A DNA stretch of 64,000 nucleotides from Glebionis coronaria (GCA_025667525.1 CM046881.1:497385627-497449626), one strand, 5' to 3'; positions 33,640 to 45,497 are shown, numbered from the stretch's first letter. The notes: a model not told the origin generated them from the sequence alone. Numbers and translations are program-made.

Positions 33640-36416
33640 ATGGCCGGAGTTGATACTCGATCTTTGATGGAGCAATTGCAATCCAATGTGCAAGGATATG
33701 CCGATGCTATCAAGATACCCGATATTCCCGCAAACACATTTGAGGTAAAAACATCCATGATTAACTTGGTTTCATACTCACCTTTTTATGGGAACAAGAA
33801 TGATAATCCACATGATCACCTTAAGAAATTTCTTGCTCTTTGCAACACCATTAAGTACAATGGAGTTCCCCATGATGCCATTAAGTTGATATTGGTGCAA
33901 TTTTCACTAGAGGGTCCGGCTAAGCATTGGTTAGATACACAACCACCCGAGAGCATTACCACATGGGATGGTTTCACTAAGAAGTTTTTGAACAAGTACT
34001 TTCCCCTATCTAAGACCACGGTTTTGAGGAACTTAATTATAGTCTTCGAACAAAAACCTAGTCAAACATTTAGTGATGCTTGGGAGGAGTATAGAGAGTT
34101 ATTGAGGAGATGCCCTAACCATGGATTGGATGAAGTTCACCAAATCAATACTTTCTACAATGGCATTAAACCTCATCACAAAGACTCACTCAATGCTTCC
34201 GCGGGAGGAAATATTCTTCTTAAATCCATTCAAGAGGCTTGGGATATTATTGAGACCAAAGCAATGGTAAAAACAAACACTCAATTTGAGGAAATGGTTC
34301 ATGTAATCTAAAACAATTCTCAAACACCTTGTGATAACCAATTCCTCAAGAGTCACCAAGAGATACTTCAAAAGATAGATAGGGATCATGAGATGACTCT
34401 TAAGGCAAATAAAGAATTGATCCAAGCTATTAAGAGCCTTTCATTGAACAACTCCACAAATGATATGCATGCTATTACCCTTTCATGTGAGACTTGTGGA
34501 GGTCCCCATTCCTATCAACAATGTGATAAGGTGCAAGGTTATCAAGGGGAGTGTTATGCTTATCAAGAGGAACATCGTGAACATTTCAAGCCAAACATCA
34601 ATCCAAACAACCTTTCTTACAAGTCTCAAAATTACCTTACTCCACCGGGATTCCCACCCTCACCTCCCACCCAATTTCAACAAAATTCCCCTCAATTGTT
34701 AAAAAGGAATCAAGGTCCAAGACTATAATACCAAGGGAATAACTACAAGGCACCTAACAATTTTCAGAATCAAGGAAATAACTTTTATCCACCACATCAA
34801 GGATTTAATCCACCACTCCCACCCTTCCCAAATCAAGGATATTCTCAAATTCCAAATCAAGGTTACCCTCAACTTCAAAATCAAGGATATGGACTACAAG
34901 AGACTCATGAGTATGTTGAGAGGAGAATTCGTGAAACTGAGAAAAGAATGAATGATCAAATGAAACATATATTAGAGGAACAAACTAATAGGCTTTTGAT
35001 GGCATTCAATAAAAGACAACAATGGGCTTTACCATCTAACACATAAGCAAACCCAAGGGCAAATGTCAATGCTATTACAACAAGAAGTGGAAAAACAACA
35101 AAGGATCCTTCACCTCCTTCACCTCCTATTGTTAAAACCACTTTTGTTCCTACATGTGACAAGCCTTCTACATCTATTTCACCACATCCAAATGATCCTA
35201 TTCAATCAACCACACCTTCTCAACCTACTCCCACTTCTCCTTTACCTTCCATAACTTTAAATGAAAAAGCTAACAAAGACAAATCTTCCACTTCAACACC
35301 TATACCTAAACCAAATCTTCCTTACCCTTCAAGATTGAAAAAGGACAAGTTAAAAAACAAGGATGATATACAAGTCTCAAATTTCTTAAGGATGTTCAAG
35401 CAACTCAACATAAACATCTCCTTTGCGAAAGCTCTTGCTTACATGCCAAAATTTGCTAAGATGTTCAAGGATTTACTCTCCAACAAAGAAAAATTGGTTG
35501 ATTTTCCTAACACATCCCTTAATGAAAATTGTTCCGTCGTGCTACTCAAAACCTTACCAACAAAACTTGGAGATCCGGGGCGCTTCTTGATACCTTGTAA
35601 TTTTCCCGTGGTGGAAAATTGCATGGCTTTGTCGGATCTAGGGGCAAGCATTAACCTCATGCCTTTATCGGTTTGGAAAAACTCTCTCTTCCCGAGCTCA
35701 CTCCCACTAGGATGACACTTGAGTTAGCCAATCGTACCATAGCTTACCCCGTAGGTATCGCTGAGGATGTGTTTGTAGGTGTGGATAAGTTTACATTTTC
35801 GGCCGACTTTGTAGTGGTTGATTATGACATGGACCCTAGAGTTCCTTTGATTGTTGGTAGACCATTTTTGAGAACAGGTCGTACTTTGATAGATGTGGCG
35901 AAGGGAGAACTAATTATGAGAGTTGAAGATGAGAAAGTGGTGTTTAAGTTAGGGAAAGTTTGTGATAAGAAAGAGATTAAGGAATCTAAACCTTATGAGA
36001 CTATTAACATAGTTGATGTGCTAGATGAGGTGTGTGATGAGCATTTTCATGACGTTTGCAAGAGTAATAGTAAGGATATGCTCCATGTTGAAATTGTGGC
36101 CTCAATTGCTCCCTCCTTAACACCTTTTGGAGAGAGTGATTTCCTCTTGGAGAAATTTGAGTCTAACTTTCTTGGTAATGATGATTCTCCCATTAATTGG
36201 GAAGAAGATATTCTCACCATCCAAAAGTTGCTCAATGAGGACCATATTCCTTCCCCCATTCCACAAGAAGTAACTAATGATGATCCATCCATAGTTAAAC
36301 CTTCCATAGAGAGTCCACCTCCAATTGAACTTAAGGACCTTCCATCCCACTTAGAGTATGCTTTCTTAGAGGGAAAAGACCAATTACCCGTGATCATTGC
36401 TAAAGAGTTGAAATAG
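33640..36416 (+). pseudogene. gag-pr: Ath2 gag and protease
   Basis: The first ATG in frame is at 33640. Gag core motifs include SLEGPAKHWLDTQPPESIT, FPLSKTTVLRN and HQINTFYNGI. The knuckle CETCGGPHSYQQC (CX2CX3HX4C) is near 34486-34524. Three in-frame stops lie at 34309-34311, 34726-34728 and 35044-35046, and one A is missing from the run near 35679-35683. The protease motif [14 protein letters not shown] is near 35636, followed by the conserved DPRVPLIVGRPFLRTGR. The frame ends after KDLPSHLEYAFLEGKDQLP, where RT should begin, because of the deletion. Compared with Ath1 the protein is clearly homologous but divergent, so the two are separate families. Confidence 0.88.
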
Positions 36417-36424
36417 GATGGATT

Positions 36425-37833
36425 TTTGGTTCTTTTACACTTCATTTTAGTTGTTAAGTTTAGTCTGATATCACATTTTAACTAGTTCAACCAATTGCCT
36501 AGATTCCTTTCATAAAAGTTTGTAGAATTCAGTTAACTAGTGTTTGGTTTAAGCTGTCAAGATGTAGTCAAGTGTTGATAATTGGTTAATTCCTGTTCAT
36601 TCTCAATCATTTAGTCATATTAAACAAGGTTCAATAGTTTTCAAGTCAAGTTTTAAGTCAAAAAGGCAATTGGCTATTAAAAAGGTATGGGTCAGTTCAT
36701 AGCTTAAAATTTCATAAAAAGTTGTTGATTTCAAGTGCTTAGCATTTCTTTATTTCTTGATGAAATTGTTTGAAACCAGTTCTAATTTTTCATTTAACAT
36801 CTGAGTGATAAGCTCTCTTAAGGAAATTGTACAGTTTTCTAATTCAAGGAAGAAATAAGCATTTTACTCATCCATTAAGCATATGCAAGTTTCTGTAAAC
36901 CAAAGGCTTACTGATTTCTCAAACTAGCATTTCCACTTCAGAAACATCCAAATTTTCTTTCACATTTGTGTTTAGAAAGTGTTCTTGAGTAAATCTGGAA
37001 ATTTTCAGCTTTTTCAAAAATTGGTCACACTTTGGTCAAATAAGCTACTTCTAGCTTATTCTCATTTTCCCACTTCATTACTTGATCATTTTGAATTTCA
37101 AAAGATATTCCATGCTCTTAATGGACTGATAATCAAGTTTTAGCAATTAAATCGACTTGTGCAAGTCTGGTTTATTAGGAAGCTTATTTGTGGCTGATCA
37201 AGATTTGCTTATTTGAGTTCTACTTGATTTCAGACTTAATCCTTTTACAAGCCTATGTAATTTTGGATATTAAGTTGTTTGCAAGTTGTTAGATCTTATT
37301 TGGTCAAGTGTAGTGCTTATACGAGCTTATTCAAACACTTAGCCCATTTTTGGTTAATATTCACATTTAATTGCACTTTAGTCCTCATTTTTTGTTCCTG
37401 TTTGCAAAGCTGGCTAATCTTCCAACAATTTAGGGTTCGCATTTATTAAGTACTTGTATTTTCAAAACTTTACATTTTCAGTTAGGCAGTTTCACATTTT
37501 GTTACATTTTGGTTACTAGTTTGTTACATTTGCATAGTTAGTCCTTGTAGTTTACTTAATTTACATTTCAAGCATATTAGTTTCAAGATTTTACATTTTA
37601 AGCACTTAAATTCCATAGTTTTACATTTTGTCCTTATTTGAATAAAAAATTGGTATTTGACTAATTGTTTTCGGATACGTAGTTAATATTTTGTAACTTT
37701 TTACTTGATTGTTCAATTAGACATAGAAAAGCCAAATAACCCTACCAACCAAAAACGATCATAAACCCGATTTTGTTAGGACTTTCAATTAGTTAAGAAT
37801 CGAGAAAACGAACTTCAATTATACACAATTTCA
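36425..37833 (+). repeat. Ath2 3' LTR, 5'-truncated
   Basis: It matches 31312-32720 of the 5' LTR from TTTGGTTCTTTTACAC to the end, with the same overall length of 1,409 bases and only scattered changes. Its first 1,666 bases, including TATA and polyadenylation signals, are missing. About eleven bases (36414-36424) between the last gag-pol codon and this start match neither side clearly and may be filler. Confidence 0.92.
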
Positions 37834-37838
37834 AAATG
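37834..37838. repeat. Right target site duplication of Ath2 (AAATG)
   Basis: It is a perfect match to 29641-29645. Confidence 0.92.
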
Positions 37839-38105
37839 TCATTGGTGAAATTAATGAACGAACATTAAGATCACAAGAGTTCAAAAAGAAAGTAACTTCT
37901 TTTGTTTCTTGTGTCAAATCGAACCTAAAAATATCGACGAAGCTATTATTGATGAAAGTTCGGTTCTTGCAATGCAAGAAGTATTAAATCAATTTGTTAT
38001 TAATGATGTATAGTTTTTAATACCAAGACCGAAAGACCAAGCGGAAACTGGAACTAAATGGGTCTTTCATAATAAATTAGATGAAAATGGCGTAGTGTCG
38101 AGAAA
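37839..38105 (+). pseudogene. Cop-X copia reverse transcriptase start, interrupted
   Basis: It continues the Cop-X polyprotein after Ath2. One frame gives IGEINERTLRSQEF. After a frame change near 37890 it gives QIEPKNIDEAIIDESSVLAM, QEVLNQF and GTKWVFHNKLDENGVVSRN. This is the classic N-terminus of copia RT. A TAG lies near 38011. It stops where the conserved NKARLV motif should follow, because Ath3 is inserted there. The remaining RT and RNase H must lie right of the window if they survive. Confidence 0.85.
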
Positions 38106-39157
38106 TAATAAGTGTGTAAACACTTATCCTTTTACCACTAAAATCAAGGAAAAACAAGACCTAATCATGTGTTTAATATCATAAAAGTCAGAATTACGCG
38201 TGGTTTTGTGTTTTTGTGTGAAATAGGTACAAAAGATCAAAGGGAAAGAAAACACGAGATTTCACGGTCAATTGTAGAAGAAAAGTCAAAGAAAGAAACA
38301 AAATCAAAGTCAAAGAACCAAAAGTGCAAAAAAAATTCCAAAGGAACCAAAATTCATGAAAACCGGCAAAAACAACACGGTTTTTAAAGAGAAGATCAAG
38401 GAAGCCAAATATGAGTTCGTTTTTAGTGGATTTAATCTTAATGAAGTAATTTGGGCTTAGTGGGTCCCACATTTGGTTAATGGGCCCAAAAGCCCAATAA
38501 TGAAAACAAGTTATATAGTTTTTACCCAAAAGCCAAAACCAAGAGCCCATGAGACGGATAGAGTATTGTTAAATTTGGGCCACAAGCCCAATATTCTTAC
38601 AAGTTATATAACATGAGGGTGAAACATGGGTTGAAAGGCCCATTAGGTTTAACAAAGAAAAAAAAAGAGACGGATAAATACTTTTTATCTCACACTCGGT
38701 CAAACATAAACACAAACTCACCACACTTTAACTTTTCGATACAAACTAAGTAACCTCTCATCTCTCTCACCAAATAACCTGTTACCATTTTCTTTTCACC
38801 ATAAACCCTAGAAAATCAAAATTAGGGGTTTTTAATCTAGGGCGCGTGAACACACACGCACCTCAAATAATTCGCTACTATTTCGGAGCATGAAGATGGA
38901 ATAAACAGGGAGACGTGTCTCCCCTTCTCGCTACTGATTGGATGAAACAGCTCCTACACTTTCATCCACCAATAAAAGAAATACACCTCAGCAAAGAAGA
39001 AACACAAGAAACACAGATTTAGCCAGGTTGGCAATCCGTGTAACTAAGGATAGATTCTCCATCGTTAGATCAAAAAGAAAGAAGAAAGAGAAGAAATCGA
39101 TGGCTATGATTGAAGATCGTGCTCACCAAGTTTTCACCAACATCCTTGGGGGTTGGC

Positions 39158-39166
39158 TATAAAAAA
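39158..39166 (+). promoter_or_regulatory. TATA box of Ath3 LTR
   Basis: TATAAAAAA about 1.05 kb into the LTR, downstream of site II-like motifs and a telo-box. Confidence 0.6.
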
Positions 39167-39282
39167 CCCTCATTATGTAATTTTTATCATGCCATTTTTA
39201 TTTTTAATATTATTATGCAAAAATAGTTGTAGGATTTAATTGTAATTTCTTTTTCATTGTTTTGTACTCGGTTTCAGTTATT

Positions 39283-39288
39283 AATAAA
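39283..39288 (+). terminator. Polyadenylation signal in Ath3 LTR
   Basis: AATAAA in the context TTAATAAAATTTG, about 120 bases after the TATA box. Confidence 0.5.
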
Positions 39289-40264
39289 ATTTGATTCAAT
39301 TTAATATCGTCTTATATTTTCTTTTTAAGTTTACTGCAATTTGTTCTAAATCTTTTTTTGTCATCATAATAATTATTATTTGATTTAAGCTAAGTAATAG
39401 TTTAAATTGTTTAATAAAAATAAATATTGGGAAAAATACTTTACCCACTAGAAAGGGTTATTAAATGGATTCTTAGGGTGATGGTGATGATTGTTCGATG
39501 TATGGTAAACGGTGGTCTCGATTTGGTTCATTAAGGAGGCTCAGCGCCTTCCTTCTTCTCAACGGTTTTCGTTTGTCTAATTGTTTATCTGTTAAATGTT
39601 TGAGTTATAGTGATTTTTACTGTTTAGCTTGTCTAATTGTTTATCTGTTAATGTTTTGGTTTGCGTACTACTTAGATCTAGATGTTTAATCTGCTTGTTA
39701 AGGGTTATCTGTTTTTAATAGGGGATTGGATTTATTTGACTGCTTGTTAATTGTTTATATGACGGCTTGTTAAGGGTTATCTGGTTTGCGTACTGATTGG
39801 TTTTAAATGTTGAGAGGCTTAACATTTTAGACTGCTAAGATTTTTTTATATCAAGTTTTACATTTGGGTATAAGTTTACTCTATTGATATGAGTTTTCAT
39901 TAGTTGAGAATTTGTCATAAGTTTTAATGTGTTTCATAGTCTGATGGTTATGTAGTTATCAGCTTAGTTTCATAGACTGCTTTTTGTTCCTCCTTCTAAT
40001 ATGTTAAGATTTTCGAATCTAATATTTGTGCTTTTATTTTTATTCTTGCTGCTTTAAGTTCATTTGGTACTGATTTTAGTTTGTTCTTTCCTTGGTTATT
40101 GGATTTGCTGTTATTGTATTTTGCTTATATTGTTGTTCTGAGTTACATAAACTATCAGACTCAATTGGTTTGATAGTGTGTTACTGTACTATATTTATCA
40201 GTTCCTAAAATAGAGTAACATAAGTCACTCCTGTGACTCTCGTTTCATTTTAATTGTTCAATTT

Positions 40265-40350
40265 AAAAAAAAATCCCTAAAAACGTCCACTAAGGGACTC
40301 GAACCCGTGACCTCTAGGACAGCTGCCCAACGTGTTAACCACTTGCTCTA
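40265..40350 (-). repeat. tRNA-derived, SINE-like fragment in Ath3 LTR
   Basis: On the minus strand there is an A-box-like TAGAGCAAGTGGTTAAC and, about 45 bases later, a B-box-like GGTTCGAGTCCC. These are the two internal RNA polymerase III promoter parts of a tRNA gene or of a plant SINE head. A run of nine T follows about 25 bases on, which could end such a transcript. The fold is too poor for a working tRNA. It may be an inserted SINE fragment or an old part of the LTR. Confidence 0.45.
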
Positions 40351-40990
40351 GTTATCTGTTTTGCTTTAATTCAGTAAGAGTAAATTAATATAGCTTATTA
40401 GATTTGGTGTTGTTAGTTTTTAAGTTTTATTTTTATACATAGTTTTATTAGTTTTTAGAAATTTAAAAAAAACATTAGTTTAAATAAATTCATAAAAATA
40501 TTTTATTACTTTTTATAAATTTAAATTGTTTTTTAGAGTTAATGTTTAAATAAATTAGTTTTTTTAATAATCTTTAATTAATTTATTTTTAAATAAAAAA
40601 TAATTTTAAATAGATTTTGTTTAGATAAAAAGTTTTAGTTAAATATTAATTAGATTAAATTAGATTTAAGTTTTGTTTAAATTTTAAATAGTTTTTAAAT
40701 TTGTTTAAATAGTTTCATTTTAAATAGTTTACATTAGTTTATAATTCTAAATATTTAAGTTTTAGATAAATTAGTCTATAATTTTAAATAGTTTTAAATT
40801 AGTTTAATTAGTTTTAATAAATATTTTAATAGTGTAAAAGTATTTTTTAGATTAAATTTTAGTTTTAAATACCAAATAAGTTTAATTAACCAAGAACAAT
40901 TAATCTTACGTATAAAATGGATATCAATTCCAGTTGAGTCGAGGAACGATGAATAGATTAAAAAGAATTTGCAAAATTCATACATTAAAT

Positions 40991-41008
40991 TGGTGCCGTT
41001 GCCGCTTC
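40991..41008 (+). other. Ath3 primer binding site
   Basis: TGGTGCCGTTGCCGCTTC resembles the tRNA-Asp complement over its first 14 bases with one mismatch. It ends in TTC, like the Ath2 site. Confidence 0.78.
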
Positions 41009-41735
41009 GCTCGTTACGATTGACGATTTTTCGTGAGGAGTTTTGGATTTTGGGATCCGTTCAATTTTGAACGTTATTTTTCTTGCTAAAAAATCAAAAA
41101 CATAAAAAAAATCAAAAACTTAAAAATACAAAAAAAATTAAAAAATTATCAAAAGAAAACTCTTTCCTAAGATTTGCACCAAAAAAATTAAAAAATCTAA
41201 AAGTAATACTTTTCCTAAAGTATTACACCAAAAATATTACGTATTATTGTTATTTTTCTTATTTCGATTTCTTTCGCTTTTTATTGTGAATATATATTTT
41301 TCTAAAAAATACAAAAAGATTTTTCTTTTACTATATTGTATTACGTAGAACAATCAATTTACCTACTTCCAAATAAGATCTTAGTTGAGATTTCATCACC
41401 TAGCTATTGTATTCGAATCCAAAACGAAAAAAGAGGCAAAATAGATAAATACTAGTAAAAAGTTTGAACTCGATTTATACACACTATAAGGTGGGTATAA
41501 GGCGACGCGCTATAAAAGGCCGTCTAAGGAAAAGGTTTTTAAGTGCTTTGTGCCACCTCGTTTCCCCGCTTGCTTGTGCGTATATTAAGAGGGACGACCG
41601 ATTATTGGTTTGCCAACTCAAGAAGTATTACTTACATATTTTTTGTAGCTTTTTAATATTGCACCTCGAGAGGGATAATCCCTTTCCTCTCAAAGTCGAC
41701 CGAGGTCTCCTACCTCATTCCCCGAGTTTAGTTGT
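41009..41735 (+). other. Ath3 untranslated leader with conserved block
   Basis: An A-rich stretch is followed by the block shared with Ath1 and Ath2: AATAGATAAATAC near 41438, CTATAAAAGG at 41510-41519, TCTAAGG, AAGTGCTTTGTGCC at 41541-41554 and TTTCCCCGCTTGCTTGTG. Confidence 0.65.
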
Positions 41736-44700
41736 ATGCGCACTCTCGCGCGTGCACACATACCGAGTGGTGTACCAAATATTTCTAATTCTTCCAAAAA
41801 GAAGAAGAAGAACAAAAAGACCGTCAATCAAGCCGATCCCGAGAATCGAGCTTTGAACAACACGATGGCAACAGATAATCGACTAATGATTGAGATTCTA
41901 CAATCTCACGTTGAGGGAAATGATGACGCGATTGTGGTGCCGGATATTGGAGCGAATAATTTTGAACTAAAAAAACGTGTTTTATTCAAATGGTTTCCGC
42001 TACACCATTTTTAGGCCGTACTAATGATGACCCAGACGCTCATATAAAACGTTTCATACAATTGGCAAACACCGTCAAATACAATGGGGTACCACAAGAG
42101 GCCATTCGTTTACTCCTCTTTCCTTTTTCCCTAGAGGGACAAGCCCGGATTTGGCTTGATAAGGAACCACCCCAAAGTATTACCACATGGATTGATTTAG
42201 AGACCAAGTTCATTAACTACTTTTTCCCACCATCACGGACCACCTCTTTAATGAATGACATCGTTACCTTTGAACAACAATATGGGGAAACGTTTAGTGA
42301 GTCTTGGGACCGTTTTAAGGAGCTTTTACGAAAATGTCCACAACATGGTTTTACAAAAGTGCATCAAATCAATACGTTTTACAAGGGTTTAACTCTTAAT
42401 GACCAAGACTCACTTAATAGTGCCACGGGGGGTAATATTCTTATGAAATCCATGAACGAGGCTTGAGCAATAATTGAAAACAAGGCAAAAGTGCAAACCA
42501 AGAGTGTTAGGGCTACTATGGCAAGTGCTAGTACTAGTGAGGCCGACAAGAAAATTGACAAGCTTACTTCAATCATGACCGACCTTGCTTTACATTTTAA
42601 GAACAATGTGCAAGTAAATGCCTTAAAAGAGACTTGTGAAACGTGTGAGACTTGTGGTGGACCACATTCGTACTTTAATTGTGACAAGGTTTACAATCAA
42701 CAACTAGAAGTTTATGCTTATAACAACAATGAAAATGAGCGGGTTCATTTCAAACCTAATGTTGATGTTAACCATTTGTCTTATAAGTCTAATAACTATT
42801 TGGCTCCCCTGGGTTTTGTAGCTCCACAAAGACCACCGCCACCCGTCCAAAATAGGAACCAAGGTCCTCAACGGGGTAATTTTCAAGGGAATTCAAATAC
42901 AAGGGGTTTTAATCAAAATCAAGGGAATTTTCAAGGGCAAAATCAAGGATTTAATAACTAAGGTTTTCAAAATCAAGGTTTTAGTCAAGGTTATAATCAA
43001 TATCAAAACCAAGGTTTTCCTAATCTAGGCTTTAACAATCAAGGGAATAATCAAATGAACATGCACAATCCTCAAATGGACTTGGTTCTACAAAAATTAT
43101 CCAAACATGAGCGAACCATGAAAGAGATGCAAGAATATAATAGACAAATGCAAGAATCGACCGATAAGAAATTTTTGCAAATGCTTCAAACCTTTCGTCC
43201 CCAAGGTGCCCTCCCTTCTAACACCGTGACCAATCCTAGGGCTAACGTTAATGCCATTACTACTAGGAGCGGTAAGACCACCGTAGAACCTTCTTATTGC
43301 CCACCTAACCAAGGACCCGAGATTCCTTCTTCTTCTACCCACCCTCCTTCACCTTCTACTTGTGCCATACCACCCGTTATGCCTTTGTATACACCTTATG
43401 TTCCACCTTTACCTAAATCTCATACCAAACCTTCGGTTCCCAAACCGGTTCCTTCACCTTCCATTTCTACCCCTCCCCTACCAAAGGATGTGAGTGAGCA
43501 ATCCACTCCAAAGCCTTCATCTCAACCCAATATACCTTATCCCTCAAGGTTGAGGAAAGAGAAATTGAAGAATAAGGATGATATTCAAGTTTCGAACTTC
43601 CTAAAAATGTTCAAACAATTGAATTTTAATATCACCTTTACCGAGGCTCTCGCTCACATGCCTAAGTATGCTAAGATGTTTAAGGACCTTTTAAGTGATA
43701 AAGAAAAGTTGCTCGATATTGCCAATACCCCAATTGAATGAGAATTGTTTCGTGGTTCTTTTGTGAAAATTACCGGTTAAGTTAGGAGATACCGGTCGAT
43801 TCCTTATTCCTTGTAATTTTCCGGGTGTTGAAAATTGTATGGCCTTGGTGGATCTAGGAGCGTGTATCAATCTTATTCCATTGTCCTTGTGGAAACAACT
43901 ATCTTTACCCGAGCTAGTCCCCACTCGTATGACCTTGGAATTAGCTAACTGTACGGTTGCTTATCCGGTGGGGATAGCCGAGGATATTTTAGTAGGAGTC
44001 GACAAATTCACTTTCCTGCCGATTTCGTTGTAGTCGACTATGAGATGAATCCTCGTGTTCCCTTAATTATGGGACGAGCCTTCTTAAGGATCGGGCGTAC
44101 ATTGATTGATGTAGCCGCGGGTGAACTTATCATGAGGGTAGGGGATGATAAAATCGTCTTTAACATGGGTAAACTTTCCAAACTTCCCGATGAGCCCGAA
44201 GCCATGAATTACATCGATGTGCTCGACGAAGCATGTGAAGAACGTTTTCACGAGGCTTGTAAGAGCGGGATTTCTCATTTACCTCATGTTGAGACAGTAG
44301 CTTCTATTACTCCTTCATTGACTCCATTTGGAGAAAGTGACTTTCTTTTACAAGAATTTGAAGAAAGTTTAGGGGATGTGGATTTAAAATATAACGATTC
44401 TCCCACCGATTGGGAAGAAGACATTCTTACCATTGAGAGACTTCTCAATGAGGACCATATTTCTCAACCTACTCCTAAGAAAGTTACAAACGATGATCCT
44501 AATTTGACCAAGCCTTCCACCGACAATCCACCGGATTTAGAGCTTAAGGATTTACCGTCTCATTTAGAATACGTTTTCTTAGAAGAGAATGATAAGTTAC
44601 CCGTCATAATTGCTAAGGACTTAAAAGAAGATGAAAAATATCGACTTATCGAAGTGCTCAAAAGTCATTAGAAAGCAATTGCTTGGAAAATCTCCGACAT

Positions 44701-44992
44701 CCGCGGAATTGATCCTAATTTTTTCACTCATAAAATTCTGATGGAAGATGACTTTAAACCCGCAATCTAAAATCAAAGAAGGGTTAATCCAAAAATTCAT
44801 GAAGTCATTAAGAAAGAAGTTATCAAACTTCTAGATTCCGGAATAATTTACCCTATTTCGGATTCTCCATGGGTAAGTCCCGTCCATTGTATGCCTAAGA
44901 AAGGCGGAATAACCGTTGATCCCAATGAAAACAACGAGTTGATTCATACTTGACTCGTAACGGGTTAGCGAGTTTGCATAGACTATCGTAAG
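41736..44992 (+). pseudogene. gag-pr-rt: Ath3 gag, protease and start of RT
   Basis: An ATG at 41736 starts a basic, lysine-rich N-terminus (SSKKKKKNKK). After a frameshift near 41975 the gag core follows (SLEGQARIWLDKEPPQSITT, HQINTFYKGL). The knuckle CETCGGPHSYFNC is near 42645-42683, then an N/Q/G-rich linker and a proline-rich part. Stops lie at 42464-42466 and 42959-42961, with a frameshift near 43736 and another near 44015. The protease motif reads DLGAC, with Cys where Ath1 and Ath2 have Ser. Further stops follow at 44669, 44768 and 44953. RT begins with KISDIRGIDPNFFTHKILM and YPISDSPWVSPVHC and ends at CIDYRK, where Cop-G is inserted. Confidence 0.87.
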
Positions 44993-45497
44993 TGTTGGGA
45001 ATAAAATGTAGCCAATATACTTGGACGCTGACAAGAGCAATCTGTACGTTGTTAAGAAGAAATCAAGCGTTGACAGGACAAGCGTTGACAGGAAGAAGTC
45101 AAACGTTGATAAGAAGAAGTCAAGCACTGATAGAAGATTTAGCCTACACGTATTATGTTTCTAGTATGTTTCTAGTAAAGATATGATCGACAATGTATTT
45201 CTTATGTTTATCTTTACCTAAGATAGCTGATACGTAGACTCTTGTACAAGGATCCTTATGCCTATAAAAGGAGGCATTTAGGTTTTAGTTTAATATACGT
45301 TTTAACAATTTCATTGTACGCAAGTTCGATTTATCAATCAAAGTGAAAGTTTGGTTTATATTGTTTGTGTGTTCTTGTTTAAGTATTAATTCCGCATAAT
45401 AATTGAATTGTTACATATACAACAAAGTTTCTCTACGTGTTTAACTTGATTTAATCTCGTTTACACAAGCTAAATCGATCTAAGTTTGGGATCAACA
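44993..45497 (+). repeat. Cop-G 5' LTR (505 bp)
   Basis: It starts TGTTGGGAATAAAATG and ends TTGGGATCAACA two bases before the PBS. It contains a cluster of related 15-21 base units around AAGCGTTGACAGG at 45021-45135 and a TATA box at 45263-45269. Confidence 0.85.
45263..45269 (+). promoter_or_regulatory. TATA box of Cop-G LTR
   Basis: TATAAAA followed by GGAGGCATTTAGG, about 130 bases after the GTTGAC-rich repeat cluster that may act as its enhancer. Confidence 0.6.

Larger units (their letters stand above)
29646..37833 (+). mobile_element. Ath2: internally deleted Athila-type gypsy element
   Basis: It starts TGATATGAG and ends AATTTCA with a perfect AAATG duplication. It keeps a full 5' LTR, PBS, leader, gag and protease. 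It then jumps from the gag-pol linker (36413) to the middle of the 3' LTR (36425), losing RT, RNase H, integrase, the 3' tail and the first 1,666 LTR bases. Gag has three in-frame stops and one frameshift. It could move only with proteins supplied in trans, and the broken 3' LTR makes even that unlikely. Confidence 0.9.
38106..40980 (+). repeat. Ath3 5' LTR (about 2.9 kb)
   Basis: It runs from TAATAAGTGTG to AATTCA, ten bases before the PBS. The right end could instead be a few bases later. Palindrome arms are at 38108-38115 and 38120-38127. U3 has several TGGGCC/GGCCCA-type motifs and an AAACCCTA telo-box at 38803-38810. The TATA box is at 39158-39166 and AATAAA at 39283-39288. AGGAGGCTCAGCGCCT at 39534-39549 matches the Ath2 U5. 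The last 600 bases are extremely AT-rich. Confidence 0.8.
38106..44992 (+). mobile_element. Ath3: Athila-type gypsy element, interrupted by Cop-G
   Basis: A 5' LTR, PBS, leader, gag, protease and the first part of RT are present. RT stops at CIDYRK, where Cop-G begins. The LTR start is inferred from the Cop-X reading frame and from a terminal palindrome. The first bases now read TAAT instead of TGAT, one substitution away from the Ath1 and Ath2 termini. Many stops and frameshifts make it the most decayed of the three Athila copies. Confidence 0.82.

Noticed and set aside
38169..38387. Lysine-rich 72-codon ORF and antisense 118-codon ORF in the Ath3 U3
   Set aside because: Low-complexity frames inside an LTR promoter region, without an ATG context or family similarity.
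40290..40345. Functional tRNA gene on the minus strand
   Set aside because: The T-arm has a mismatch, no acceptor stem can be paired and the anticodon arm is unclear. I keep it only as a tRNA-derived fragment.
41083..41289. Lysine/asparagine-rich ORF in the Ath3 leader
   Set aside because: It is produced by A-rich leader sequence and has no counterpart in the Ath1 or Ath2 leaders.
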